DNA of 64,000 nt from Janibacter sp. A1S7 (GCF_037198315.1 NZ_CP144913.1:2852001-2916000); one strand, 5' to 3'. Positions 43,928 to 52,949 are shown, numbered from the stretch's first letter. The notes: generated by a model not told the origin, from the letters alone. A program made the numbers and translations.

Positions 43928-43939
43928 TACCGGACGGTA
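43928..43939. promoter_or_regulatory. Short palindrome TACCGGACGGTA upstream of the SGNH hydrolase gene
   Basis: TACCG (43928-43932) and CGGTA (43935-43939) form an inverted repeat with a 2-base centre, 45 bp before the start. Palindromes of this type bind TetR-like repressors, but no regulator gene is adjacent. Confidence 0.3.
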
Positions 43940-44003
43940 ACCTACTGAAGGGTAGGGCGCGACCCGAGTGCTCGTACCCTGAGAGCGAGGCGTCCCGACG
44001 CGG

Positions 44004-44858
44004 TCAGGGGAGGCGGACGAGGGCGCCCGGGTCCTCCCGCGGCAGATCGCCCCGCTCGAGGGCGGCCGTGACCACTTGGCGGTCGAAGGTCGTGCGGCCA
44101 CCCCGGGTGGTCAGGAAGGCGGTGTCCGCGGCATCGCGGCCGGTGGCGATCCGCACCATCGCCTCGCGGGGCGCGAGGTGGGTGCCGTCGACGATGTGCC
44201 AGGCACCCTCGACCCACACCTCGGCAACGGCGTGGAAGTCCATCGGGGTCAGACCGGGCGCGTACACCGACACCAGTCGGGCCGGGGTGCCGAGGGCCCG
44301 CAACAGCGCCACGGCGACGTGGGCGAAGTCCCGGCAGACACCCTTCGCCTGCAGGATCGAGTCGATGGCGCCGTCCGTGCCGCGACTCGACCCCGAGATG
44401 TAGGCCATGTGGGCGTTGACCCACTCGGTGACCGCCTGCACCCGCGCCACCCCGGTCTGCGTCGGGAAGAGCTGCGCGGCCATCGGCGCCAGACGATCGG
44501 ACTCGGCGTAGCGGCTCGGGCGGGTGAAGACCCAGCGGTCGTACGACACCGCGCGGCCGGCCTGCTCACCGGCGGGACGGGTGAGGTCCACGAGGGCGTT
44601 GTAGCTGACCTCGAGCCACCCGTCACCGACCTCCTCGAGCAGGTGCAGTCGGGTGCCGTGACTGCCGGCCAGCTCGATCGGCTCGACCCGCCTGCCGCCC
44701 GAGTGGATCAGGATCTCCTCCTCCAGCACCTCGTGCGCACCCGACACCGCGAAGGACAACAGCGCCTCACGCACCCCCGTGGTGCCGTAGGCGAACTTGG
44801 TACCGACGCGCGCGCGAAGGGGGGTCGGGTCGGCGGCGACGATCGCGAGGTCGGTCAT
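44004..44858 (-). CDS. Transglutaminase-like cysteine protease/hydrolase
   Basis: A 284-residue cytoplasmic protein. The transglutaminase-like core has the catalytic Cys in GVCRDFAHVAV, His in PMDFHAVAEVWV and Asp in HIVDGTHLAP. The N-terminal ~130 residues form the bacterial transglutaminase N domain, with a YDRWVFTRPSRYAESDRL block typical of this group. No signal peptide is seen, so it acts inside. In similar loci these proteins sit with alpha-E and circularly permuted ATP-grasp genes, which are absent here. It is 35 bp downstream of arsR. Its substrate is unknown. Confidence 0.83.
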   Translation of the reverse strand: MTDLAIVAADPTPLRARVGTKFAYGTTGVREALLSFAVSGAHEVLEEEILIHSGGRRVEPIELAGSHGTRLHLLEEVGDGWLEVSYNALVDLTRPAGEQAGRAVSYDRWVFTRPSRYAESDRLAPMAAQLFPTQTGVARVQAVTEWVNAHMAYISGSSRGTDGAIDSILQAKGVCRDFAHVAVALLRALGTPARLVSVYAPGLTPMDFHAVAEVWVEGAWHIVDGTHLAPREAMVRIATGRDAADTAFLTTRGGRTTFDRQVVTAALERGDLPREDPGALVRLP

Positions 44859-44892
44859 GGGTCAATGGGAACACAGGTGCCGCCGATCGCCA

Positions 44893-45243
44893 TCAGACCG
44901 GCTCGGCCACCGCCAGCAGTGCGGACAGCGCCCCGAGGACCTCGGAGTTGATCCAGTAGTAGACATAGGTGCCGCGGCGCTCGGAGCCGACGATCCCGGC
45001 CTCGCGCAGCAGCCGCAGGTGGTGCGAGATCGTCCCCGACGACAGGTCGAAGGCCGGGGTGATGTCGCAGACGCACAGCTCTGGCTGGGCCGCGATCATC
45101 GACGCCATCCGCAGCCGGACCGGGTCCCCGAGCGCCTTGAAGACCGGGGCAAGCCGGGCCGCGTCCTGCGCCGAGACCGGCGAGGTGGCCAGCCCGCAGC
45201 AGGTCACGGCCCGCTCCCCGGGCACGGACTCGAGTGCACTCAT
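44893..45243 (-). CDS. arsR: ArsR-family arsenic-responsive repressor
   Basis: A 116-residue winged-helix repressor. ELCVCDITPAF places Cys57 and Cys59 in the alpha-3 metal site used by ArsR to sense As(III). A further Cys pair (TCCG, residues 15-16) could be the third ligand. The recognition helix is in SSGTISHHLRLLREAG. It would repress the divergent arsM operon until arsenite binds. ATG 45243 is chosen over an upstream GTG-like start because it gives the usual length. The intergenic region has an inverted repeat fitting an ArsR operator. Confidence 0.9.
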   Translation of the reverse strand: MSALESVPGERAVTCCGLATSPVSAQDAARLAPVFKALGDPVRLRMASMIAAQPELCVCDITPAFDLSSGTISHHLRLLREAGIVGSERRGTYVYYWINSEVLGALSALLAVAEPV

Positions 45244-45291
45244 ACGGCTATCTTGACACACTTCAAATCAGGGAGCACGCTGTTCCTGCCA

Positions 45292-45310
45292 TTGATTCGA
45301 CAGACATCAA
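45292..45310. promoter_or_regulatory. Probable ArsR operator and arsM promoter region
   Basis: TTGAT (45292-45296) and ATCAA (45306-45310) form an inverted repeat with a 9-bp spacer, 14 bp before arsM. A TTGACA at 45253-45258 fits a -35 element. The arrangement suits repression by the divergent ArsR. Confidence 0.5.
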
Positions 45311-45323
45311 AGCAGGAGCGGTC

Positions 45324-46148
45324 ATGACCCAGCAGGGCACCCACGACGCCGTCCGCGACCGGTACGCCGCAGCAGCACGCGAGGCACTCGAGTCCCCCAC
45401 GACCGGGACCTCGTGCTGCAGCACGCAGGCCACCGACCCGATCACCGTCGGTCTCTACGAGGGGAGCGACACCCCGTCGGATGCTGCCCTGGCCGCCTCG
45501 CTCGGGTGCGGCAATCCCACCGCCCTGGCCGAGCTGGCCACCGGCGAGGACGTCCTCGACCTCGGCTCCGGAGGCGGGCTGGACGTGCTGCTCTCCGCCC
45601 GACGCGTGGGACCGACCGGCACCGCCCACGGGCTCGACATGACCGACGAGATGCTCGACCTCGCCCGACGCAACCAGGCCGAGGCGGGGATCGAGAACGC
45701 GCAGTTCCACCGCGGCACGATCGAGCAGGTGCCGATGCCCGACGCGTCCATCGACGTGATCATCTCCAACTGCGTCATCAACCTCTCCCCCGACAAGGAT
45801 GCCGTCCTCGCCGAGGCCCACCGCGTGCTGCGGGACGGCGGGCGCTTCGCCGTCTCCGACATCGTGCTGCTGCGCGAGATCCCCGACGCGCTGCGCGGGA
45901 TCGTCGGACTGTGGACCGGGTGCGTCTCCGGGGCCCTGCTCGACTCCGACTACGTCGCACGGCTCGGCGACGCCGGCTTCACCGACGCCTGCGTCGAGGT
46001 CACCCGCACCTTCGACCGGGACGACCTGCAGCGCATGTCCGACATGGTCGGCGACCACCTGCCCGAGGGCTGGACGCTGACTGCCATCATCGACGCGCTG
46101 GACGGGGCCTTCGCCAGCGCCTTCGTCCGGGCCCGCAAGGAGAGCTGA
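45324..46148 (+). CDS. arsM: Arsenite S-adenosylmethionine methyltransferase ArsM
   Basis: A 274-residue methyltransferase. SAM-binding motif I is VLDLGSGGG (77-85). Arsenic-binding Cys candidates are Cys62 (SLGCGNPT), Cys150 (IISNCVINL) and Cys200 (LWTGCVSG), matching the three conserved Cys of ArsM; an extra Cys pair (TSCCST, 31-32) is near the N-terminus. It methylates As(III) to mono-, di- and volatile trimethyl forms. ATG 45324 follows CAGGAGCG. The acr3 gene starts at the next base after the stop, so detoxification and export are co-expressed under ArsR. Confidence 0.93.
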   Translation: MTQQGTHDAVRDRYAAAAREALESPTTGTSCCSTQATDPITVGLYEGSDTPSDAALAASLGCGNPTALAELATGEDVLDLGSGGGLDVLLSARRVGPTGTAHGLDMTDEMLDLARRNQAEAGIENAQFHRGTIEQVPMPDASIDVIISNCVINLSPDKDAVLAEAHRVLRDGGRFAVSDIVLLREIPDALRGIVGLWTGCVSGALLDSDYVARLGDAGFTDACVEVTRTFDRDDLQRMSDMVGDHLPEGWTLTAIIDALDGAFASAFVRARKES

Positions 46149-47246
46149 GTGTCCGTCACCACACCGCAGGCGCCGGCAGCAGCCCGCCTGTCGACCCTCG
46201 ACCGCTACCTCGCCGTGTGGATCGGCCTGGCCATGGTCGCCGGGCTGCTGCTCGGCCGCGCCGTGCCCGGGCTCGGCAAGGCACTCGGCGCCGTGGAGGT
46301 CGACGGGATCTCGCTGCCGATCGCGCTCGGGCTGCTGGTCATGATGTACCCGGTCCTGGCGAAGGTGCGCTACGACCGGCTCGACACCGTCACCGGCGAC
46401 CGGAAGCTGCTGGGGTCCTCGCTCGTGCTCAACTGGCTCGTCGGTCCGGCGTTGATGTTCACCCTGGCCTGGCTGCTGCTGCCCGACCTGCCCGAGTACC
46501 GCACCGGGTTGATCATCGTGGGTCTCGCACGATGCATCGCCATGGTCATCATCTGGAACGACCTGGCCTGCGGCGACCGGGATGCCGCCGCCGTGCTCGT
46601 CGCGATCAACTCGATCTTCCAGGTCATCGCCTTCGCCGCGCTCGGCTGGTTCTACCTTGCCGTCCTGCCCGGCTGGTTGGGCCTGCCGCAGACCGAGTTC
46701 GACGTGTCCGCGTGGCAGATCGCCCGGTCGGTGCTGATCTTCCTGGGCCTCCCGCTGCTGGCCGGCTACCTCTCCCGCCGGATCGGCGAGCGGCGCTGGG
46801 GCCGCGAGCGCTACGAGGAGTCCTTCCTGCCGAGGGTCGGCCCGTGGGCCCTCTACGGCCTGCTCTTCACGATCGTCATGCTCTTCGCCCTGCAGGGCGA
46901 GGCGATCACCTCCCAGCCGCAGGACGTCGCGCGGATCGCGCTGCCGCTGCTGGCCTACTTCGCGATCATGTGGGGCGTCGGCTACGCCACCGGCCGGCTG
47001 CTGCGGATGAGCTACGAGCGCACGACCACGCTCGCCTTCACCGCCGCCGGCAACAACTTCGAGCTGGCGATCGCCGTCGCGATCGCGACCTTCGGCGCGA
47101 CCAGCGGGCAGGCGCTGGCCGGGGTCGTCGGGCCGCTCATCGAGGTTCCCGTCCTCGTCGGCCTGGTCTACGTCAGCCTCGCGCTGCGACGGCGCTTCCC
47201 GCTCCCTTCGTCCGACGGGACCGTCACCGCCGGGAGGGCCCGATGA
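46149..47246 (+). CDS. acr3: Arsenite efflux permease Acr3
   Basis: A 365-residue membrane protein with about ten helices. GLARCIAMVIIWNDLACGD contains the conserved Cys of helix 4 required for arsenite transport, and GNNFELAIAVAIATFG is the helix 9 signature of Acr3. It expels As(III) using the proton gradient. GTG 46149 immediately follows arsM, and the 3' end overlaps arsC (ATGA). The family is clearly Acr3, not ArsB. Confidence 0.94.
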   Translation: MSVTTPQAPAAARLSTLDRYLAVWIGLAMVAGLLLGRAVPGLGKALGAVEVDGISLPIALGLLVMMYPVLAKVRYDRLDTVTGDRKLLGSSLVLNWLVGPALMFTLAWLLLPDLPEYRTGLIIVGLARCIAMVIIWNDLACGDRDAAAVLVAINSIFQVIAFAALGWFYLAVLPGWLGLPQTEFDVSAWQIARSVLIFLGLPLLAGYLSRRIGERRWGRERYEESFLPRVGPWALYGLLFTIVMLFALQGEAITSQPQDVARIALPLLAYFAIMWGVGYATGRLLRMSYERTTTLAFTAAGNNFELAIAVAIATFGATSGQALAGVVGPLIEVPVLVGLVYVSLALRRRFPLPSSDGTVTAGRAR

Positions 47247-47629
47247 GCAGCGTCCTCTACGTCTGTGTGCACAACGCCGGACGCTCGCAGATGGCCGCCG
47301 CGTACACGCGTGTGCTCTCCGAGGGCGCCGTCGAGGTGCGCTCGGCCGGCTCGGTCCCCGCGGCCTCGATCAACCCCGCGGTCCACGAGGCGATGCTCGA
47401 GGAGGGCATCGACATGTCCGCCGAGTCGCCGAAAGTCCTGACCACCGACGCCGTGCAGGCCAGCGACGTCGTCATCACGATGGGCTGCGGCGACGCGTGT
47501 CCGATCTTTCCCGGCAGGCGCTACGAGGACTGGGAGCTGGTCGACCCGGCCGGCCAGGACGTGGCGGCGATCCGCCCGATCCGGGACGAGATCAAGGAGC
47601 GGGTGCGCGCACTGCTGGACTCCCTCTGA
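47243..47629 (+). CDS. arsC: Arsenate reductase, LMW phosphatase-type ArsC
   Basis: A 128-residue protein of the low-molecular-weight phosphatase fold. The CX5R loop is CVHNAGRS (Cys8-Arg14), and TMGCGDACP provides the further redox Cys pair that relay ArsC needs. WELVDPAGQD holds the general-acid Asp. It reduces arsenate to arsenite for export by Acr3, with thioredoxin or mycothiol/mycoredoxin as electron donor; the donor cannot be told. Overlaps acr3. A hairpin follows the stop. Confidence 0.92.
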   Translation: MSSVLYVCVHNAGRSQMAAAYTRVLSEGAVEVRSAGSVPAASINPAVHEAMLEEGIDMSAESPKVLTTDAVQASDVVITMGCGDACPIFPGRRYEDWELVDPAGQDVAAIRPIRDEIKERVRALLDSL

Positions 47630-47655
47630 CGAAGGGGGCCGACCCCCTTTGTCAG
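47626..47655. terminator. Bidirectional hairpin between arsC and the SulP gene
   Basis: CTGACGAAGGGGG (47626-47638) pairs with CCCCCTTTGTCAG (47643-47655) with one G-T wobble and a 4-base loop. It overlaps the stops of both convergent genes. Confidence 0.75.
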
Positions 47656-49211
47656 TGCCCCTCGCCGAGGCGCCCGGACAACAGCTCGTGGCGATCGGCC
47701 GAGGCCTGGTTGAGCCCGACGATCTCGACGGTCTTGCCCAGCCGCTCGTACTTGGCCCGGACACCGTCGAGGGCGGCCACGGTCGAGGCGTCCCAGATGT
47801 GGCTGTCGGACAGGTCGATGACGACGCGCTCTGGGTCGGCGCTGTAGTCGAACTGGTAGACGAGGTCGTTGCTCGTGGCGAAGAACAGCTCACCGGTGAC
47901 CTTGTACACCCGCACGTCCGGCTCGCCGTCACCATCGACGTCGGTCTCGGTGATCCGCTCGACGTAGGCGAAGTGCGCCACGCGACGGGCGAAGGCGATC
48001 ATCGCGGCCATGACGCCGACGATGACGCCGTAGGCGAGGTTGTGGGTGGTCACGGTGACGATGACGGTCAGGGCCATGACGACGGTCTCGCCCCGGGGCA
48101 TCCGGCGCAGCGTGGCCGGGCGGACGCTGTGCCAGTCGAAGGTCGCGACCGAGACCATGATCATCACGGCCACGAGCGCGGCCATCGGGATCATGCCCAC
48201 CAGCGGTCCGGCACCGACGACGAGGACCAGCAGGAAGACGCCGGCGAGGAAGGTGGAGATCCGGGTGCGGGCGCCGGAGACCTTCACGTTGATCATCGTC
48301 TGGCCGATCATCGCGCAGCCACCCATGCCGCCGAAGAAGCCGGAGGCCATGTTGGCCACGCCCTGCCCCCAGGTCTCGCGGGTCTTGTCCGAGTGGGTGT
48401 CGGTGATGCCGTCGACGAGCTTGGCGGTCATCAACGACTCGAGGATGCCGACGAGGGCCATCGCCAGGGCGAACGGGCCGATGACCTGCAGCGTCTCGAG
48501 GGTGAGCGGGACGTCCGGCAGGAACAGCTGGGGCAGCGACTGCGGCAGCTCACCCTGGTCGGAGACGTCCGGGAGACGCCACCCGCCGACCCACACCACA
48601 GCGGTGATGGCCGCGATCGCGACCAGGGGCGCCGGCAGCACGGTCGTCAGTCGGGGCAGGCCGACCATGATGAGGATCCCCGCCGCGACCATCGGGTAGA
48701 CCAGCCACGGCACACCCACCAGGTACGGCAGCTGCGCCATGAAGATCAGGATGGCCAGGGCGTTGACGAAGCCGACCATGACCATCCGCGGGATGAACCG
48801 CATCAGCTTGGCCACACCCAGCAGGGAGAGCACGATCTGCAGCACGCCGGCGAGGATGACCGTGGCCAGGAAGTAGTCCATGCCGTACTCGCGGGCGACG
48901 GGGGCGATGACCAGCGCGATGGCACCCGTGGCCGCCGTGATCATGGCCGGCCGGCCGCCGACGAAGGCGATCGTCACGGCCATGACGAAGCTGGAGAACA
49001 GACCCACCCGCGGGTCCACCCCGGCGATGATCGAGAACGAGATCGCCTCGGGGATCAGCGCGAGCGCGACGACGAGACCGCCGAGGACCTCGATCCGCAG
49101 CCGGCGCGGGTTGCGCAGCGCGGCCCGGGTCGAGGTCTCCCGCTCGCCGGCCTCGGGCACCGTCGAGGCGCCTGGGCCGGTGGGCACGGTGGTGACGGGG
49201 GCGTCGGGCAC
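47652..49211 (-). CDS. SulP-family anion transporter with STAS domain
   Basis: A 519-residue SLC26/SulP transporter. The N-terminal cytoplasmic part precedes about 12-14 helices; VVALALIPEAISFSIIAGVDP is the family's first-helix motif, with Pro-Glu-Ala in place of the more usual Pro-Gln-(S/A). The C-terminal STAS domain carries ERVVIDLSDSHIWDASTVAAL, where the normally Ser-containing phosphorylation loop reads D-A-S-T. It could take up sulfate, bicarbonate or other anions. The gene is divergent from prfC with 93 bp between. Confidence 0.9.
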   Translation of the reverse strand: MPDAPVTTVPTGPGASTVPEAGERETSTRAALRNPRRLRIEVLGGLVVALALIPEAISFSIIAGVDPRVGLFSSFVMAVTIAFVGGRPAMITAATGAIALVIAPVAREYGMDYFLATVILAGVLQIVLSLLGVAKLMRFIPRMVMVGFVNALAILIFMAQLPYLVGVPWLVYPMVAAGILIMVGLPRLTTVLPAPLVAIAAITAVVWVGGWRLPDVSDQGELPQSLPQLFLPDVPLTLETLQVIGPFALAMALVGILESLMTAKLVDGITDTHSDKTRETWGQGVANMASGFFGGMGGCAMIGQTMINVKVSGARTRISTFLAGVFLLVLVVGAGPLVGMIPMAALVAVMIMVSVATFDWHSVRPATLRRMPRGETVVMALTVIVTVTTHNLAYGVIVGVMAAMIAFARRVAHFAYVERITETDVDGDGEPDVRVYKVTGELFFATSNDLVYQFDYSADPERVVIDLSDSHIWDASTVAALDGVRAKYERLGKTVEIVGLNQASADRHELLSGRLGEGH

Positions 49212-49304
49212 AGAGGGTCCTTGCGGAAGGGGGGTGTCAGGGGACGACGGGCGGTCTGCGACCGCGGCGCCGGACAGACTCTACCGCAACGTTAGGGTGG
49301 TCCC

Positions 49305-50918
49305 GTGTCCATCCCCCACCCCACCACGCGTGACGACGTGAGCAGCGAGGCCGCACGGCGGCGCACCTTCGCAGTCATCTCCCACCCCGATGCCGGCAAG
49401 TCCACCCTCACCGAGGCGCTCGCACTGCACGCCCACGCGATCGCCCGCGCCGGGGCGGTCCACGGCAAGGGGTCGCGTCGCGGTGTGATCTCGGACTGGA
49501 ACGAGATGGAGCAGGCGCGCGGGATCTCGATCACCGCGGCCGCGCTGCAGTTCACCGTCGGCGACGTCGTGCTCAACCTCCTCGACACCCCCGGCCACGC
49601 CGACTTCTCCGAGGACACCTACCGGGTCCTGTCGGCCGTCGACTGTGCCGTGATGCTCCTGGACTCGGCCAAGGGGTTGGAGCCGCAGACGCTCAAGCTC
49701 TTCGAGGCCTGCCGTGCGCGGGCGACCCCGGTGATCACCGTGATCAACAAGTGGGACCGACCCGGCCGCGAGCCCCTGGAGCTGCTGGACGAGATCAGCG
49801 ACCGGCTCGGCATCCACCCCACACCGCTGAACTGGCCCGTCGGGATCGCCGGGGACTTCCGCGGGGTGACCGACCCGGACACCGGTGGGATGACCGAGTT
49901 CAACCGGACACCCGGAGGGGCCACGATCGCCGTCGGGGAGGCACTGGACGCCGGTGAGGCCGCCCGCCGACACGGGCAGGACTGGCAGCGGGCCGCAGAG
50001 GAGTTCGAGCTGCTGACCGCCTCCGGTCACGAGCACGACCAGCAGGGCTTCCTCGCGGCCCGGACCACGCCGGTCCTCTTCGGGGCGGCAGTGCTGAACT
50101 TCGGTGTCGCAGAGCTGCTCCGGGCGGTGATCGAGTTGGCGCCGCCACCCAGCGCGTGGGCCGACGTCGAGCAGCAGCCGAGGCCGGTCGACGCTCCCTT
50201 CTCCGGGTTCATCTTCAAGGTGCAGACCGGGATGGATCCGGCCCACCGGGACCGGTTGGCGTTCATGCGGGTGTGTTCCGGACGCTTCGAGCGGGGCTCG
50301 GTCCTGACGAATGCCCGCACCCGGCGCCCCTTCCAGACCAAGTACGCCCAGTCGGTCTTCGGACGCGAGCGCGAGACCATCGACGAGGCCTACCCGGGCG
50401 ACGTCGTCGGTCTGGTCAACGCCCATGCCCTCCAGGTGGGCGACACCCTCTACGAGTCCCGCCCGGTCACCTATCCCGGCCTGCCGCGGTTCACCCCGGA
50501 GCACTTCGCCGTCTTCCGCCCCCGCGACGCCGGACGCGGCAAGCAGTTCCGTCGCGGGATCGAGCTGCTCGACCAGGAGGGAATCGTCCAGGTCCTCGTC
50601 TCCGACCGCCGCGGCGTCCAGGCCCCGGTCCTGGCCGCGGTCGGGCCGATGCAGTTCGAGGTCGCGGCCCACCGCCTCGAGCAGGAGTTCGGCGCTCCCG
50701 CCTCCCAGGAGATGCTCCAGTACGGCGTGGCACGACGTGTCGTGCCCGAGGCGGTCGCCGTCGTCAACCGTCAACGGGGCGCGGAGGTGCTCGAGCGCAC
50801 CGACGGCGTGGCGGTCGCGCTCTTCAACGACAAGTGGCGCATGCGCACCATCGCGAGCGACCTGCCGCAGGGCAGCCTCCCGCCCGTCTTCGGTGACGAC
50901 GACGGAGTGGGGCCGTGA
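49305..50918 (+). CDS. prfC: Peptide chain release factor 3 (RF3)
   Basis: A 537-residue translational GTPase. G1 is SHPDAGKS (26-33), G2 near RGISITAAALQF, G3 LDTPGHADFSEDT, G4 VINKWDRPGREPL. The order and the C-terminal domains (FKVQTGMDPAHRDRLAFMR onward) match RF3, not EF-G. It recycles RF1/RF2 from the ribosome after peptide release. GTG 49305 is used because it gives the family's usual length. The stop overlaps the MerR start (GTGA), an unusual pairing. Confidence 0.93.
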   Translation: MSIPHPTTRDDVSSEAARRRTFAVISHPDAGKSTLTEALALHAHAIARAGAVHGKGSRRGVISDWNEMEQARGISITAAALQFTVGDVVLNLLDTPGHADFSEDTYRVLSAVDCAVMLLDSAKGLEPQTLKLFEACRARATPVITVINKWDRPGREPLELLDEISDRLGIHPTPLNWPVGIAGDFRGVTDPDTGGMTEFNRTPGGATIAVGEALDAGEAARRHGQDWQRAAEEFELLTASGHEHDQQGFLAARTTPVLFGAAVLNFGVAELLRAVIELAPPPSAWADVEQQPRPVDAPFSGFIFKVQTGMDPAHRDRLAFMRVCSGRFERGSVLTNARTRRPFQTKYAQSVFGRERETIDEAYPGDVVGLVNAHALQVGDTLYESRPVTYPGLPRFTPEHFAVFRPRDAGRGKQFRRGIELLDQEGIVQVLVSDRRGVQAPVLAAVGPMQFEVAAHRLEQEFGAPASQEMLQYGVARRVVPEAVAVVNRQRGAEVLERTDGVAVALFNDKWRMRTIASDLPQGSLPPVFGDDDGVGP

Positions 50919-51310
50919 GCGAACCCCACGTGCACATCGGCGAGGTGGTCTCCCGCACCGGCCTGTCGCACCGCACCATCCGCTATTACGAGGAGATGGG
51001 TCTGCTGACCCCGTCGGCACGCACCGAGGGCGGGTTCCGCCTCTACGACGAGGCCGGCATCGAGCGGCTGCTGCTGATCAAGCCGATGAAGCCGCTCGGC
51101 TTCTCGCTCGAGCAGATGCGTCAGCTGCTGGACGCCCTCGACACGTTGGCCGACTCGGCGTCCGCTCCGGCCGGCTCAGCGGCAGCCCGGGCCCAGCTCG
51201 ATGCGATCCACGACGAGGCACTCACCAGGGTGGCCGAGCTGAAGGAGGCCACCGCGCGGGCCGAGGCCTTCACCGAGCAGTTGACGCAGATCTCTCCCCC
51301 GGCGTCGTAG
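50915..51310 (+). CDS. MerR-family transcriptional regulator, minimal type
   Basis: A 131-residue regulator. The HTH has IGEVVSRTGLSHRTIRYYEE and GLLTPSARTEGGFRLYDE, diagnostic of MerR. The dimerisation helix follows (LGFSLEQMRQLLDALD), ending in a short coiled coil. There is no Cys-rich metal loop or drug-binding domain, so what it senses is unclear. The GTG start overlaps the prfC stop. It lies upstream of the convergent nhaA. Confidence 0.88.
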   Translation: MSEPHVHIGEVVSRTGLSHRTIRYYEEMGLLTPSARTEGGFRLYDEAGIERLLLIKPMKPLGFSLEQMRQLLDALDTLADSASAPAGSAAARAQLDAIHDEALTRVAELKEATARAEAFTEQLTQISPPAS

Positions 51311-51374
51311 GCCATCGACCGGGCCGTGGGCCGATGCCGGCGGCGTGGGACGGCCGTGGGAGCGGCCGAGACGT

Positions 51375-51391
51375 CCGCCGACGACCGGCGG
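51375..51391. terminator. Weak hairpin between MerR and nhaA
   Basis: CCGCCG (51375-51380) and CGGCGG (51386-51391) with a 5-base loop lie between the two convergent genes. The stem is short, so the call is tentative. Confidence 0.4.
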
Positions 51392-51415
51392 CCTGCCGGT
51401 GCAGCTCGGGGCGAG

Positions 51416-52690
51416 TCACTCCCGTCGCGCCCGGCTGAGCCGACGGTTGCTGCCCGAGAGGAGCACGCCTCCGACGACGGCCGCGATGAAGGACCCCAGG
51501 AGGACGCCGATCTTCACGTGCTCCACGGCGGTGCCGGTGCCGGCGAAGGCGAGCTCACCGACGAGCAGGGAGACGGTGAAGCCGATACCGGCCAGGAAGC
51601 CGGCTCCGACCAGGTCGCTCCAGCGCAGCGAGTCATCGAGGTCGAAGGAGGGCAGTCGGCTGAGCGCGACGCTCGTCCCGACGATCCCGATCGGCTTGCC
51701 CAGGACGAGGCCCGCCATGATCCCCAGGGTGATCGGGTCCGCGAGTGCGCTGCGCAGTCCGTCGAGGCCACCGACCGTCACGCCGGCGGCGAAGAAGGCG
51801 AAGACCGGCACCGCGACCAGCGTCGAGATGATCCCCCACTGGTCGGCCAGATGAGCGGTCAGACCGTCGTAGATCGGCTCGCCCTCCTCGGTGGTGGCAG
51901 TACGCACCCGCGCCCGCCGGGTGGCCAGGACGGGCACGGTGAAGCCGAGCAGGACGCCGGCGACGGTGGCGTGGATGCCTGCGGCGTGCACGAGCGCCCA
52001 GGTGGTGACGGCCAGGGGCAGGAGCAGGTACCAGGAGTAGATCCCGCGCTGGGCGAGCACGGCGAACAGTGCCAACGGCACCAGGGCCAGCAGGAGCCAC
52101 TGCAACTGCAGACCCTGGGAGTAGAACACCGCGATGATCGTGATCGCGATCAGGTCGTCCACGATGGCCAGGGTCAGCAGGAAGACCCGCAGCGCCGGCG
52201 GCAGGAAGCGCCCGACCACGGCGAGCACGGCGACGGCGAAGGCGATGTCGGTCGCCGTCGGGATCGCCCACCCGCGCAGCGCATCTGCGCCGGCAGACAT
52301 CGCGATGGCGGCAAAGATCAGCGCGGGGACGACGACGCCACCGATGGCCGCGGCGACGGGCATCGCTGCCTGTCGTGGGTCGCGCAGCTTGCCCGCGACG
52401 AACTCCTCCTTCAGCTCCAGACCGACGACGAAGAAGAAGATGGCCAGCAGCCCGTCGGAGGCCCACTGGCCCACGGTCAGGTCGAGGTGCAGTACCGCCG
52501 GGCCGACGGAGAAGTCACGCACCGCCTCGTACCCGCCGACGGCCGGGGTGTTGGCCAGCACCAGGGCGAGGACGGTGGCGCCGAGCAGCAGCGCACCGCC
52601 GAACGCATCGCTGCGGGCGCTCTCGCGCACACCTCGCCACAGCTGGTGGGGTGCGCGGCGCATGGGTACGGACGATCGGTTTTCGGGCAC
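51416..52690 (-). CDS. nhaA: Na+/H+ antiporter NhaA
   Basis: A 424-residue antiporter with 12 helices. The essential Asp pair is in LAIVDDLIAITIIAVFYSQ. GWAIPTATDIAFAVAVLAV is the helix 4 motif, and the start FFFVVGLELKEEFVAG marks helix 2. The protein swaps external protons for internal sodium at high pH or salt. The gene is followed by the convergent MerR gene. Confidence 0.94.
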   Translation of the reverse strand: MPENRSSVPMRRAPHQLWRGVRESARSDAFGGALLLGATVLALVLANTPAVGGYEAVRDFSVGPAVLHLDLTVGQWASDGLLAIFFFVVGLELKEEFVAGKLRDPRQAAMPVAAAIGGVVVPALIFAAIAMSAGADALRGWAIPTATDIAFAVAVLAVVGRFLPPALRVFLLTLAIVDDLIAITIIAVFYSQGLQLQWLLLALVPLALFAVLAQRGIYSWYLLLPLAVTTWALVHAAGIHATVAGVLLGFTVPVLATRRARVRTATTEEGEPIYDGLTAHLADQWGIISTLVAVPVFAFFAAGVTVGGLDGLRSALADPITLGIMAGLVLGKPIGIVGTSVALSRLPSFDLDDSLRWSDLVGAGFLAGIGFTVSLLVGELAFAGTGTAVEHVKIGVLLGSFIAAVVGGVLLSGSNRRLSRARRE

Positions 52691-52755
52691 GGGGGAACTC
52701 AGCTCTCACGGGGATACCGGCATGGGCGACCTGTGCGTCGACGGGGACGCGTGGG

Positions 52756-52911
52756 TCACGCTGGTGGCGGGCAGCCGGCGATCTCGCCATGGGCGTTGGT
52801 GCCCCATTCGCTGGTCCACCCGTTCGTGCCCGGGTGGCGCATCGTGCGCATCAGGACCCGCATGCGCGCGGCATTCGCCATCACGCGCTGGGTGGTCACT
52901 GGGGCCGGCAT
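52756..52911 (-). CDS. Possible small Met- and Arg-rich protein
   Basis: A 51-codon ATG-started frame in the otherwise empty 259-bp gap between the YbaK-like gene and nhaA. The product is basic in its first half with several Met residues (RMRVLMRTMRHPG) and ends in a Pro-rich tail with a single Cys. I recognise no family. No strong ribosome-binding site is evident, so it may not be a gene. Confidence 0.25.
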   Translation of the reverse strand: MPAPVTTQRVMANAARMRVLMRTMRHPGTNGWTSEWGTNAHGEIAGCPPPA

Positions 52912-52949
52912 GTCGCCGAGTCTACGGAGGCGGCGACCGGACGGACGAA

